Positions 1-14,300 of a DNA stretch of 64,000 nucleotides are shown piece after piece (position 1 is the first letter of the stretch; each line of letters opens with the position of its first letter). Position numbers and translations under genes: made by a program. The DNA comes from Mesaphorura yosii. Taxonomy: Eukaryota > Arthropoda > Collembola > Poduromorpha > Tullbergiidae. Below the pieces are notes generated by a model that saw only the letters and a list, made by a program, of their open reading frames with translations, made no database searches and was not told where the DNA came from. The stretch is taken from contig WIXG01000022.1 of the NCBI GenBank assembly GCA_009869945.1, positions 186,001 to 250,000 of the forward strand. The letters are read 5' to 3'.

Positions 1-1037
1 TTTCGTTCAACAAGCCATTATTATGACAATGGCAAGACTTTAGCGTGTTGCTTTTATTGTGTTACGTCGTCCTCTTTGCTCTTTGCCTGGAGTTTCATAA
101 TTTTGGATTTTAGTTGAGCGGAATTTTTGCAAGAGCGTAAGGACTAGAAACTAGCGCGACTAGAATATGAAAATAATTCCTAGTTCCAATTTGAACCAGA
201 TGAGACTTGCTTATGGCTGAGCCAAGCAACGATTTCGCTGGCTGGGCTGAATGAATCGGCGAGAGAGGTACGCATATGTGCAAAATGAATGTGAGCTGAA
301 AGTAGAAACTAGAAAACTAGAATCCAGTAGAAACTAGAGACGAAATGAACGAGTTTCTGTCTAAATGAGAATTTATAGACTGCAACGCTAGCGTTATAAG
401 ATGCGATAAATCTCTCATTCGGATAACTACATCCTTCGTCCCATCGTTTGGAAACCAGAGCAAGGAAGGCGAGGTATTTCTTCTCTTTCTTTCGAAATTC
501 TAATTCTAATGGCCCGCAAGTATCGAGCGTCCGCTCTCCCGAGATATCCATCTTGATTTCGAAATGTCGATATTTGCCCAGGCAAAGGTGAACATTAGCA
601 TTTAGCCGCAAGCTGGAATAAAATATGAATTCGGAAAATGCCGTTGGTGGCTTAGTAAAATGATGGAATTCTGATTGCATTATTATGCAGTGAGTGAGTT
701 GGTGGCATTAGTTTTAATGCCAGCCCCGCTGAATTGCGTCAGTAAACTCTTAGGCAGACCAACAATAATACTTCTTATTTTTGGAAAATCGATTTCGGAT
801 AAATTCGATGATGAAGTGGGTACGGTAATGCATGGTGTCGTTGTTCACTGCTGCCCGCGCTGGTGCGTTCCTGCCTGCTCCCGTGTGCAGAGTTCTAGAT
901 GAATGTTCTACGGAGATCGCACTGAAAAATGTTAGGCAAGAGAAATCGTTGGAAGTGCTCCACGAAGAAATTACAAACACGTAAAGCCTTCCACATACGC
1001 AGCACACGGCGACTTGCGGCATGGTTCTGTGCTCGCG

Positions 1038-1085
1038 CTCTCGCTCGTATCTCCTGTGAAACCAAGAAGCTCGAGCGAGCGAGAG
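1038..1085. repeat. GAGA-type inverted repeat in the Ubx intron
   Basis: CTCTCGCTCG (1038-1047) and CGAGCGAGAG (1076-1085) are perfect 10-base inverted arms with a 28-base spacer. They contain GAGAG and CGAGCG cores like GAGA-factor and Zeste sites. A regulatory role is possible but unproven. Confidence 0.4.
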
Positions 1086-3757
1086 GAAGTCTTGTGGAGT
1101 TCGACGAGGTTGGTTCCTATTATACATGATGGATTTTTTGCTGGGCTCAGCCATGCCTTGCCATTTGGGATTGTGCGCGCACTGCAGAGCACGAGTGGGC
1201 ACCGAAAGAGTTTTCTTCACTAAAATATTATACAATACATCAAAAAGGAGATCCATAATGCCTCCACATACGTACACGGACTGCGCAGCGCAGCAGTTAA
1301 GCTCGCAAATCCACATTAGATAAGTTGTTCACAATTCCAAGAGGTTATGGAAGCGATAAAGCAATAATCCAACATGGCTGGCAGGCGGCGGGCGACGGAA
1401 CTCTTTCCTGCGTTCATAGCGGGCCCATTGTAATTCGCCTGCCTGGTGTGCTGATGGCTTAAGGCCGGGGCTTAGCTCGAGAAAAATGGAAAAGGGCTGA
1501 AAATTACTCCAAAAAATGGTAGGCTGGCTCTAATGGCGGATATATTCAGGAATATTTTTGATGCCTTATCCAATGACAACTGAGTCATATAATAAATTCC
1601 TCGACTGACCATTAAATGAACTGAAAATCGGCTGTTATTCTGTAAAGCCGCCCTACATGCGTGCTGATCTCAAGACTTTGAATAGATAGACCTGAAAATT
1701 AAAGTAGCCATATTTGCTTTCTCTCCTTGAATTTCAGATGGAAGTTAAATTCGGTTGAATGAAACAAGGGAATTAGCACAAATGTTAATATTCCTGAATT
1801 GTTGTTTCACCCTTATCCTGGAAAGCAATGTTTCTGGAGTCGAGGGCGCATGTGCTCGTGTGCCTCCATTTGAACTGTCACCCACCACGACTAGTGCACG
1901 TTAGTAATTTGACTGAAAACCAATTAGAATGGATTTCAAGAGGCCGCGGCTGGTGTAGAATGATGAGTGGTATTATTTGGGATTTTTAAGAAATAATGAA
2001 ATAAGTTGCCACTTTTAATTAACGAAGGATTAGCAGACGGTGCAGGCAGGCTGGCGGGAGGAAGAGGAGGGAGTTTATCTGGAGTTATGTGCTGCTGCCC
2101 TGAGTCGTGCCTTGTGCGTGTTCCACCCAAGCATGATAAAATACTGCCACATTAACTACCATTTAATATTATATAAGGAATCCAATGAATTCCCCTTTCT
2201 TTTAGCGGGCAGGAGTAGACCCGAATGTCATGGGTCCTGCTCGCCACGCACTTCCTCCGCTTTCTCACAATATTTTCCAAATAAATGATCTTTTCTCCTT
2301 TTTTCGATTCGTTCTTTCCCTTTTCGCGAACAGCAGAGCAGACGGCAGGCTGTAACTGTAAGAAGGAGCAAATCACAGGCTATGTGCTTTGCAGTTCTTC
2401 CTTGAACGTCACGGCTCAAGAACAAGGTGTCATGATTTACAGTCCACCGGGTGCAATAATCAACATACAATAAAACACACAGAAAATGTAATATAGCACT
2501 AAAAACTAAAAAGGGCAGAACTTATTATAGTTTTAAGCCTCCAAGATACCCGATTCCTATTTCACATCAAGAAAAGGGATTTGGTGGCCGTAAGCCATCC
2601 AAAAGCGCTGACGTAGTCCAGAATGCAGGAACGCGAGATCTTATTTTGTATCCTTCCTTTTGCTTTAAGCGCAAAGCTTTGGTACTTATGCATGGTTATT
2701 TGTCACTTAATTGAACTAATTTTTGTTTTTCGTTTGTTGATTTACAGGTGAGACCGTCGTCATTGTCGATGAAGTAGTTTAGTTTGATACCAAGTTTGCG
2801 GTAAAAAATCGTAAAGATTCAATGACCTCTTGGAATTGCTCAGAAATTTCAATGCCTATAGAGATTAAAATTATATTGTGCTTAACTCGTTATTTTGTGA
2901 AACGTTAGGTGAGTTTGGCTTGCATAGATCTTGAAAAATCGATCATCGATTTCGGCTTGCCATGGCATACCAGACTACATTTCTGCGCAGACGAGAATTC
3001 AGATTTCTCTCAGGTCATCTCTTTGGCTTGCCCGCCGAGGAAAAGTAGTCGAGTATTATTATAGTTTCTGAACAAGTTTTTTGAATTATGGAGTGCTGGG
3101 AAATTGTGCAAGTCTCCACTCGGGACCATGTACCCTTCAGCATTCTGCACTCCGGCGCAGGAAAGTTTTAGCAAAGGATTGTCCAGAAAGAGGAAGAAAA
3201 TGAGAGAAAATACATTTCACAAACACAGCTGGTTGTAACGTCTCTCACGCAATACGCGTTCGAATTGCTCTCAGAAAGTTGCGCATTAACTCGCAGTATG
3301 TGTAGCACATTATATCAACAGACCTTTGTCCAAAATGAAAAACCGACTCTAATGCTGAAAAGTGTTCTTTCCGCGCATACATGAGCATAACGCATAACTC
3401 TTGCGCTACGTTGGACGTGGACTGCTTGTGTAAACTCAGTGCAGCATAGCGCAGGAGCGCAGAGAATTATTAAGAGTTGTAGGCGCCGTAAATCATTTTA
3501 TATACTCGCAGAATAGTTTTTTCCCGCATTACGAGTATAAAGAAATAAAATGCATTTCCACATCACTTTTTGGGCCCAAACAAATGAAAATGAGCCAACA
3601 AAATGGGTTTTGCATGTCTGAAACAAAATTCACGCATTTGCATGCATTTCGCCTACCACGCGAGCCAGTGCGCCATGCGCTCGGTGGGAGGATGATGATG
3701 CGGTGCAAACGGCAGTGGTGGTGGAGAAGAGTTTCGGAAATTTTGTGCATTTATTCA

Positions 3758-3801
3758 TTAATTAAATGTTGATTAATGTTGAATGTTAATTACATTCTAA
3801 T
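3758..3801. promoter_or_regulatory. Cluster of homeodomain-type TTAAT sites
   Basis: TTAATTA (3758-3764), GATTAATG (3771-3778), TTAATTA (3786-3792) and TAAT (3798-3801) occur within 44 bases. Antp/Ubx-class homeodomains prefer TTAATKR/TAATTA, so auto-regulation is possible. The sequence is AT-rich, so chance is not excluded. Confidence 0.25.
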
Positions 3802-6706
3802 GCCAACATAAAGGAGCCATAATTATGCAATAGCCGTCTAATAAACCCCGCGCTCTCTCCCGCACTAATTCGGCACGATATTTTCCTTATTTTCTTTTCC
3901 GGTCCCTCTCCAATTTTACACGTGCTTGCTTTGCTCCGAAAAGCCCATTTATTCACATTTGCTTGTGTACAAAAATTTGGGAATGAGCAGTGAACAGAAC
4001 GGTGCAGTGTTATCTGCTCCGTGCAATGCAGGCGGGGGAAAGGAAGACGGGACTGGAATGAGTTGGTCGCATCTTTTCTTAATTTAGAAGGAGAAGCTCC
4101 GAGAATCCATAAATTCCGACGATAGTATTAACTGCTGCTTCTGTTAGAGCAGGAAGGAGAAACAGCATGGCTGTGCATGAGCCGGGCTACTTCACAGGAC
4201 TCGGCTCTTGCGTGCTCTTTCTCCCGGTTTTCTAAAGTTCATTATTTAAAACCAAAGGACCTTCTTTTTTCGCAATTCTTCTTCTAATGTAATTATATCT
4301 CGTACCCAAATGTTCCGTCTTAGCAGAACAAAGCAAGGAATTATTATTCTGCATCTCAACCATCTTGTAAAATATCCAACTCTTGCCCTCATTGGCTTCT
4401 GCCTTGCAGGCAAGCAGCGGAATCTTAACTCCTTTATCAGGGTCTGCTTTGTGTGCATTTTCAAGAAAATCCCACGCTTGGCCAGGAGCATTCCAAAGAT
4501 TCACATTTTTATTAATTTTCCCATTCTACGAAGAATGACTCATGTGAACATAAACTGAACATAAATCTGGTTTGAAATTAATGGCCCTTTTAGTGTCTGG
4601 CTGTGAACAATTAAATTCGCCTCGAATATTGATTCATGTAAACAAAAGATTAGTTAAAAAGTAGGATCGCTGATTTAAGTACTTGCCGCTTGACAGTTAT
4701 GGCCAAGTGGAAGGATAATTATCCTCATGCCTGCCATTTGTACATGTGATGTTAAGTAGTCATGAAGTGTATCTGGTTCTGGAAGACGACATCCCGTTAA
4801 TAAAGCATTGTCTTAATGTCTCCAGACAAAAATGCGCTGCTCATCACGTTTTTCACATTGACACTCACAGCCACGATTGCCATTCGTCAACAACTGCACA
4901 AGGAAATTACATAACGGAAATTAATTGACGTTGTCAAAAAACAAAGCTAAAGATAAATGTGCCTGAATCCAACCATTAACTTAGGATTGTCACCGTTAAT
5001 AAACTCCTGCTTAGGCTAGTGCATATGAAGATAGTCGAGCGATAAAGCTATTGGCCTCGAAACAGTTGTCCTTTTCTTTATTAAAGTCGTCTTTGATGAT
5101 TTTTGATTTTGAGTGATTATAAGACTTGACTGCGGTCAGAGTTCGTCTTTAAATTTTGTATTGCTTTGCATAATTTTATGAAGCACTTCTAACAACACTT
5201 ACTGTTCGCAAACACAGACGACGAGAGGTTAAAATGTCGTCCCCATAAATTAAGAGTCCCAGACAGTCGCCGCCACGCCATGCCGGCCAATGGCAATGCC
5301 GGGATTGAAAAAGTGAAATAATTAGCAAATGTTCTCTCTTCACATTTATGCGTATTTAATGAACACTCTGAAATCGAAATACGAAATTTACTCAAAAATA
5401 ATTTGACTTGCCCTCGCTTTGGCGCTGACCCGAACCCTACAACATGATTTATGTTTGTGCCGTGCACTGTAAAGTACAAGCATGACATGGCGCATGCTAC
5501 GATTTATGCGACTTCATGCCGTATAAAGAGCGACGCGAAGATAATGAACCATCTGATTGAAATAAAGTTAAATTCAAAGTGTAACAAGCGGGACTTAATA
5601 ATAAGACGCTCGACTGTCACTTTGCTGAGATTTATTACTGCTGTTTGCAGCCATTTTCGTGTCTTGTACAAGTGTAAGACGGGCAGGGCGAAAAACGGTT
5701 TGTTGTTGCTGTTAAAACATCAACAGCAAGACGAGCCGTCATATCCTCGCATCGTCATGTGTTTCATCTTAAAATACAAAATCCACATGCTGGATGCTAT
5801 TATGTCTACGGTCTACTTTGTACTGCGCTTGCAGGGTGAAAAGTGATAAGATGCGCAAAGAAGAAGTTTTCATACTCTCAGGACCATCGCTTTAATAACT
5901 AAATCAACTATAGATGACTTGGCGCTTACGGTAGAGCACAGCGCGGCCCAAGTCAACCACACTTAAAAGGAAATGCAGCCAAGCTGAACAAAAGAAGCTC
6001 TGTTTAGTCTGTCTTGTACACTAGCATGGCTATAGCGAAAGGATGCAACATCTCTGTCCTGTCCTGAATTAAGAATTTTGAGACTAAATATTAGAAGAGG
6101 ATAATGGATGCTGTTCAGCTTTGTCTGCTTGTCCGCCGACGCATAGAGATTAAATTCGAGATAAGCATCACGCCATTGCGCTTTGCGCTCGTTGCAGTGA
6201 GTGGCAAGAAGAGATGACAATTTATTACTGGATAAACTAAAAATAAAGATATTATCCTCACCATCATCACGACTTCGTACGTGTTCTTCACTCCATCATA
6301 ATAATGTTTACAAAGAATCTGCGGAATCGTGTGCATGAAGTGATCTCATTAATTACGCCTGGTTTATCAGCAGGTTTTGTTTCTAAAATTCTCAGCGAAT
6401 ACATGAGGAGCTGCAGACTAGGCCCTGGAAGCGTAAGTGTGCTAGTCGCAAGTAGAAATACGAATTATGAAAGTTGGCATGATGGCAGCGTGTTCGATAT
6501 TTTCTCCCACAACAGCTCATAAACAATTTATGCACGGAATGAATTTGTAACTTTGTGATTCATGGCTTCAACGACTCGAGAACGATGATGATAATAATAA
6601 GTATGGCGCAATCGCCTGCTCTATGTTGTAAGTTAATTTTCGGAGACTAGCAAAAAATAACGAATTACACTCAGACATCACATCGTAGCTTAAGCTTGCA
6701 TACTGT

Positions 6707-6721
6707 AATGCAATGCAATGC
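6707..6721. repeat. (AATGC)3 tandem pentamer
   Basis: Three perfect AATGC units. The same pentamer occurs in the opposite sense at 56479-56493. Confidence 0.7.
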
Positions 6722-9700
6722 GGTCTTTTTAAGCAAGATAATATATTGGATTGAATTCCATTCTTGCATCTTGCATGCCACGTTTCTGTTTCAGAAATGA
6801 TCCTCTTGTATTTCATATCCAATAGGCACTGGTGCGGGTATGTCTTATAAGGATGTAATATTAATGCGACTTTTGCCTTGAGTTTTAAATTGGTATATCA
6901 GGGAAGGCAACGCCATTCTTGCATGAACTGAGGCCCACTAGCGCTGTATGCGGACAATGTATGATGGAGGAACATGTTCAACTATTTTTCTGTCTGATTT
7001 ACGACTTTGCCAACATGAATAATGTGCATGCATAAAATACTAGCATGTAACATATCTTGGTTGAATTTGAAATCGAAGTAAATCATGCAAAGTTACGTGC
7101 CGTGTACATGGAATTGAAGCAATAGCCAAATCCATTTTCATGAGGGCTAGTGATGCACTGCCCCAAGAATACGAATACGGCACGGACACCCGGGCAGATG
7201 AGCAATGGAAGTAATTAATTGCGAATCTATTCAAATATCGAAATGCACACATTTGACAGACTGTAATTACAATTACGTCTCATGATTGTTTTGCTCTCTG
7301 CAGCAAATCCAAAGACAAGGGCGGGCTGTGGGTCCAGGCAGAAAGCTGTGAGGTGCTGTGAAGGAGAATCTGCATCACATTTCATGTACTTGTTAGTCAT
7401 GGAAAGTAGCTGCCATAAAAACTCAAGCGGAAAATTGCCATTTGATAATGGTGTTGGTGTGTTCCATTTCTCTATACTTTATACTTTATATTCCCATTCT
7501 TATTAAGATGGAGGACGACACCCTCTTCGCTGCTGCGCTGCGTTCTACTCTGACTCTTAAAAAAACTCAACTTCTTCCACACATACGTACAGTTTGGAAA
7601 TATAAAGTTTTGGTAGAAATCGTTCAAGAGGGAATGAGTGAGAGCAGCCATTCAGAGAGGGGGAAAAGAGTTTACGCAATTGTACGAATCTACACGAGCA
7701 ATCTTTCGATATTTCGTTCCTCAAGAGCAATGTACATGTGCATTATAAAAATTAAATCAGAATGAGCCTCATCAAAAATGAAATGTATTTTTCTGCTTGC
7801 GTAATATTAACGAGCAGTTTCGATAAAGACAAGAAAACTCAAACTGAGCAAATTAAGTATTATTATTAGATTCCCTCAAAGATTAACGATAATGAACAAA
7901 ACGCAGGAAAAATTCTGCGGGGACGACTTTTAACTGCAACAATTCGTTGCGCTCGTTTGTTTCATGAGATAATTTTGTAAGGAAGTCGTTGTATTATAAC
8001 TTACTGCAATCTTCGAAATTGGAAGGATTCGCATGGAAAATTTTTATCGAAATCCCACAGGCCATGCTCAAAATTTCAAAATGCATTCATCTGAATGATT
8101 TTAATTGAATCAACCAGGACTATCGACTGAGTGATCTGAACAGATAAACTAACTGGCGCTAAGCACCGAATATTTTTGAAAAGGACCACCAAATATTCAC
8201 AAGTACAGCTGAGTGTCTTCGACTGAGGCGATGTGCTGAAGTTCCGGCGTCTTTCGTCTTTGATGACTGACTGATCTTGATGTTGATGCAAAACATGTGT
8301 TAATGGCTTGTTTTTCTTTGTTAGTTTATGAATAACATCTTCTCACAGGGGAAGTCGCAGTCACGGTAAAAGTTAAGTTGTTTCACGGAGAAGTATTGGG
8401 GAGGGTTTGCTTTGATGTGGTTTTTAAAGACTCTTTGCCATATATTTATGCGTTCCTAAATTCCTGACTTGACACTGGAGGCAACAAAACTAATGGCTAA
8501 AAGATGTGAATCCGATTCTCCTTTCTTTTTAACGGGATTAACCCGGAGCAGAAATATTTTAACAATATATTAAGTAAACTTTAATGATTTAAAGAAACAT
8601 TGAAACCCCAAAATCTGTGCTTTGTGAAAAATGGATTGCATGTTTGAGAAAGAGTTCATATTTTCTTGTTTGGTTCTCTCCCTCGGTTGGTCAGAGCGTG
8701 GTTTATGATACATTTACACTTCACTAATTAGAAACAAAAACCAGTACTGGCCACGGTGCGCAAAGCGGTTCTGCTGGCGGAGATGATAATGTGTGGAAAC
8801 AAAGATGAGAGCAAGATGTATGGCTTTTTGTTCTCGCTCAGCCCGCCAACTCCAAATTAAGTTCATATTTCTTTCTGCTCATTTCCCTTCTTTCCTACAC
8901 CTCGGCCCCGCTAATGAGTTTGAGAAAGTGTTTCATTTTTCTGGCTGCCATTGCAATTGTGGTTTATGATGGGCAGTGACTTGCTGCGAGTGTGTCTGAG
9001 AACCCAACGCAACCCAAAGCACTTCATGAGCCAAGTTCATTGTTACGCTGCGCCTAATGAATGTATCAATTACTGCATCCTCCTCGAAACACTTTCCGTT
9101 TCAATCATTTTGTTCCCATCCCATTCGCTGTTTAGTCACTAATAAGAAATTTAGCCGAGAATTGTTTTCCTGCCGCGAACATCCCACTTCCTCGTCGAGA
9201 GGTCTGCACGGTAGCAGCAACAGCAGCTGCTCGCGCGCACCAATCGCCTGCCGGCTGCTAATTGGATTGATTGAGTTCGAAATCACGGAAGACATGCACC
9301 AGTAAATAAATACAAAATTGGAAGCCCGAAAACCGAAAAGAAAGCCGCACAAAGCGTGCCGGTGCGGTGCGTAGAGACCGGCAAAGTTTATGATTTTGAA
9401 AATGGACTCAAAATACTGCTCGGCCACGCTCCTCGACTACTGTGCATATGTCGGCCCTTTTAACACATAAATTTATGTAAATGTACAAACATAATCAAAT
9501 CAAATGACAAAACATAATCAATATGTCTCCACTTTATTTTCTCCCCTTTCCCCGTTTCCTATTCAAATCTCCTGTTTCTGAATTCATTCACCGCAACATT
9601 TGAATTCCTGAACTGGTGTCTGTTACGCCTTGTGCATAATGCACATGAACTGATCTCTGCTCACATTCTAAATTTGAACGCCAAGGATCCTGTGGCAGCC

Positions 9701-10790
9701 TTATGGTCCCAACCGTGCCGCTGTATTGCTACATTCGCATAATCAAGAATTGGAGTTGGGTGTGGGACTGAGTACGAAGGCGGAAGAAATCCATCCGTGT
9801 ATGAATATGCCCTTTAACTCTCGGAAAAAATAAAAGCATTAAATCTTTATACATGAGGCGTGAAAAAGAAAGGAAAAAATTCTTGACTTGAAACCCTTTT
9901 TCTTGTTCTGAGCGAAATAACAGCCGAAGCCAAACGAGCAAGGCAGTCGCCAAACGTCAGCTCCTGGGTCTAGAATGACATGGCGACGGGAACAGCCAGC
10001 CAGAAGCGGCAAGAACTCTTGTACTCTTGTTAATAACTCTTATGTCGTGAACCGAACTCAAGTTACATGGAAGGGAGCTGAATCTCGGCTGCAGTCCATC
10101 CTTCCTGCGCCGCGAGAGGATTTCTCTCGGGTCTCTGCGAGATTCATGGTTTGCACCATGGCGGCTGCCGAAATTTATGGTCGTTGTTGTGCCGCTACCA
10201 TTTTGCATGTTACAATCAAGCGTGTAAAATTTTGGCTCTGGAATTCATATCAATAATAGAACAGCAGAACTAAGTACGCACTAGAACGGAAATCTGCCCA
10301 ACTCAGCACTGCCATGAACCATGTGAGTTGGGATTAATTCCTCTTTTGGCTTGCACCGATTCAGAGTCTTTCCTCAAAGATTATAATTCTCATAACATCA
10401 CGTAACAAACACGTACATTATGAATAGGCTGAAACCAGCAGCAGTAGTCGGAATCGAGGGAGGGAGCCCGCACCGTGCACAGTAATGGAATATACAATGT
10501 GAAGAAAACTGGGTTTCGAAATCTGATTAAAATTGCATTACAATTACAAGTCTCTGGTATTTCAGATCCAATTAGGCATGCAATGCTGGGATCCTGTTGT
10601 CTTGTTCGTTTCCACTCTCTGGTCTCCTCGCTTTGCATACACAAACTACAAACGAACGACCAGCTCGTATAAAACTAACGACGAGACAGCCCGAAATGAT
10701 ATAAATTATTGGAACTCTCTTCGCAAGACAAATGAGTTCTTCAGAGGCTCATGCTACGCCAGCCTGGCTGATGCACGCATGTGATGCAGT

Positions 10791-10849
10791 GCCATCATTT
10801 GCCAGTGCCATGCCCATCACAATTCTCCATTCTCATTTGCCATTGCCAT
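10791..10849. repeat. GCCAT-rich direct repeat in the Ubx intron
   Basis: A 16-base unit at 10796-10811 recurs at 10834-10849 with one mismatch (CATTTGCCA then G/T then TGCCAT). GCCAT, the core of the PHO/YY1 site, occurs at 10791, 10807, 10839 and 10845. Only the first continues as the full GCCATHWY consensus. Confidence 0.45.
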
Positions 10850-11306
10850 ACACCTTCAGCTCAGACGCTGGCAATGGTGGTTCATGCCTTTTCCATTTAC
10901 TCAGTGTCTGACAAAAACTCATTCATTATTCGTGTGGCAAAACAAGGCAGGAGAGAAAAGAGACAGAATTTCGTATGAATCTATTACTTTCGGTTCCAAC
11001 ACTGAAACTACATCATCACATCGCATCGCATCACACGCACTTACATTCGGACTTGAATATTTTAACGTTTTAGGCTAGAAAAAAAATATCATTTCGTTGC
11101 ATGTTTCACAAGTTAACAAATATAATACATTATTACTTCTCCGTATTGGCCTCGTCGTCCTGAAAGCAATTCTAGTAATCAAAAGACTGGGTCTTTTGTT
11201 TGTCTGTACAAGAGTACAAGAGTTCAAGCCCAAACGTAATGCGTGTGTGACTATACGAAACCCTGAAACAAATGATGATGATAGTCAAATTGGGAAGGGA
11301 AACAAC

Positions 11307-11346
11307 CACGACGACAACGACGACACTCCTTGTGTGAGTCGTCGTG
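11307..11346. repeat. Inverted repeat with a 9-base perfect stem
   Basis: CACGACGAC (11307-11315) is complementary to GTCGTCGTG (11338-11346), with a 22-base loop that itself contains another ACGACGAC. The GAC/GTC triplet composition makes slippage a likely origin. Confidence 0.5.
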
Positions 11347-14300
11347 TTCAAAGGAGTGAGAGGAAGAAAAAGCAATCCATCTTGTTCTAACCTTCACGAG
11401 CAAGCAACATTATTCATTCGGAATAACAACAATGAACCGTCGCCCGGCCAGAGGCTGACCAATCCACTTTTATCGCCAGCTTCAATCTCCCATGAATCGT
11501 AAACTCATCACATCGTGCATATATTACATCACGGGCGAGTAAAAATCGAAAGAAATTGTGCTTGGCTCGATCAAGCAAGAAGAAGGGTTCTCAGAAAAAT
11601 GGTTTCTGTTATTTCTGAATTTGACCCGAACTCTTGCAGATCAACATTTACACTTTTACACAGTTGCGAGTTGCCTCCCTCCGTTTTTTTTTGCATCTCA
11701 TATTCTCATATGGGCCTGACTTGAGTCTGCAATGGTGCACATGCTTTTTATCAAATTCTGTCCAAGTCGAACCAAAATTATACAATTTCCAGTAAAATTC
11801 CGGTGAGATATGGTGAAACGTTGTGAAATTGAATACGAGATGGAAGATTATTCACGCTCTCGATGTTCGAGTCTCGTTCTTTATGTTATTGACTTGACCT
11901 TCCCCAGTCCAGTCAACGAGTCAGCCCTGCCCAGCCACAGATACCCATGCACTTCGTGAGCGAAGAAGTGTTTTTTAAAGTGGTGAAACCTCCTTCTCTG
12001 TTATCATCACTTTAATTTAATTTTATCACTCAAGTTGGTATACCAAACCCCATACAAATTACAATAATGGAAAAAGGGTTGGATGCAGAGTAATTTGAGA
12101 AAAAGCCCGGCACGAAGAGCTACCATAATAATTCACCATTCACGCGTTGCTCCTATTCGTAAAGGATACAGATAGTCTGACGCACTTGTTTACCGGCGAC
12201 GTAGTCAAAGTCAAACGGGTTCATTAAATGCATTTGAGAACGTAATTTCAGTTTAACGGCTTTTTAATCAATTGTTTACATTCATGAATTGATTTCAGTT
12301 TTAAAGAGTTCATAAGTCGCAAGTCGAACTCATCACTTAATTCCAGACAACTGTGTTCACAAGCTTATGATCTGGCAACTTTTTAAAGGATGGACGTGCT
12401 TTATGCTTTAACTTCTTTATCGACGGCGACACGACTCACACGACCCCTTCCCATTGCTGTCAGCTTGGACTGTCCCTTTCCTCTATCTTAATATGCATCA
12501 AGAAGTCTAGCTTACTCATTCGTTCGTTTGTAATTGAATTTCACTAACGACAAATTATAGACTTGGTAATTTGCAATTTGCTAGCCATTCAAAAAAAGGC
12601 GATTTTGACTGGTGGCTGACCAGGTGACCAATTATGGACACATTGAAGGGTTGGGCGATTGGTCATCACGCATGAATTAGCATACACAATTGTGCACGAT
12701 TAAATTATTTACTTCATTGTTGCGAAATACAAATATTCGTACCTTTCAGTACAAAGTTCAGTTCACCCTAAAATATGTAAAACGGTTTGACCAGCACCCT
12801 ATTGTCCGTCCATTTCGCATTCTCCACAGATAGGGCACCACATTTCCCGGCGATAAATCACACAGAATTACTAATCTCTAGAAAATGGAGTGGAGGGGGA
12901 CACTCTGGTCAATTCGGAGTATTTATTAATCGAATACTTTGATGCAGGGCGAGCGCGAGTCCGAATTCGAGGGAAATATAAATATATTTTTGTGGTTTCT
13001 CAAAATATTTGTGGCCATCGTACATAATCTCGTATTAGATTATTTTCTCCCTCTTCTTCCGCATTGCATTAGATTACCGATTCAGAGTCGCGTTGCATGC
13101 TACACTCATTTCATGGGGTCTTGGCTTACAGGAAGTGTACGGGCAATAATGGTGGTGGTAGATTGTCGGTGCATAGGAAAGGCGTGAGGCTGAACACTGA
13201 ATGATTTTGATAGAGTTGTTTCCTCGCACTCCACGCTGCAGAGAAACTCTCCTCCATAATAAAAGCAAAAGCACGAGTTGTTTCATCCCAATCATTTCAC
13301 TCCGGCGACCGTCGCCTCATCGTGTTTCGTTTCTTATTCAGAAAAGAAACTACAAGGGTGGAATTTATTGATGAACTCCGACTTTTGTAGTAATAACAAA
13401 GGCTTTATTTCCTTCCCCTGCACCGCGCAGTGCAGTGGAGATGATAAAAGTGAGAGTGTCATATGCTCTCGGTGAGGTCTGCATCATTGAGATATATTGC
13501 ACCAGTACATAATAACACAGAGCAGAGCGTGCCGTGGCGTGGCATGCTGCAACGGTGGATTTAATATAAAAATTGGACAATTTTGAACTTGAGTTGATAA
13601 GCACGGCGCTGGGAAAGAAAGTAGCAAAAATTCCTATGCGGGAAAGCAGCATAGCAGTGGAGATAGTTTACTCTTACTTTAATAGGCTTTCGCCTTTCCT
13701 TATACTTTAGTGTATTGAGTAGCGGCATTTATCTTTTAAAGAGAATAAGAAATTCGAAACATCTTCTCCCGGCAAATAGCAAGCACTAAAGAAGAGCCTG
13801 AGGTCTGCTTCTGTACGTACATGTGCACCGAGTACGAGTATGGCAAAGCAAAAGCAAACAAGCAATGCAGTGCAGTATGAGTAGAGGGAGGAGGAGAGAA
13901 TAAATTGAGTTGGAGTTTTCGTACTTTTTTGTGTTCCGAGGTTATATTTTGTAAAATGAACGAAAGAAGAAAGATTTCCACTATTATACAGCCATTGCAT
14001 GCCAGCCCAGGCCCATGCCATGGGCCTAGCTATACTTGATACTTTCGTGGTGTAAAAGGGAGCATTAAATCATGGCGTCGAAACTAAGACCATAAATTCT
14101 GGCGACTTGGGACCTTCCCGTGACAACCTCTTAGAGCAGAACAGAGACGAGACGATGTGATAGCAGCAGAAAGAGTTTTATGCACAAAGATTGTCTCTTC
14201 TCCGTGCCGGGGTTTGGGAACGAATTTCCCGTGGCACGCAATGCAAGGCTTGAGTTTTAGTTTTGGACGAACGCCCTGCACCAACGCTTATATTGCAAAG

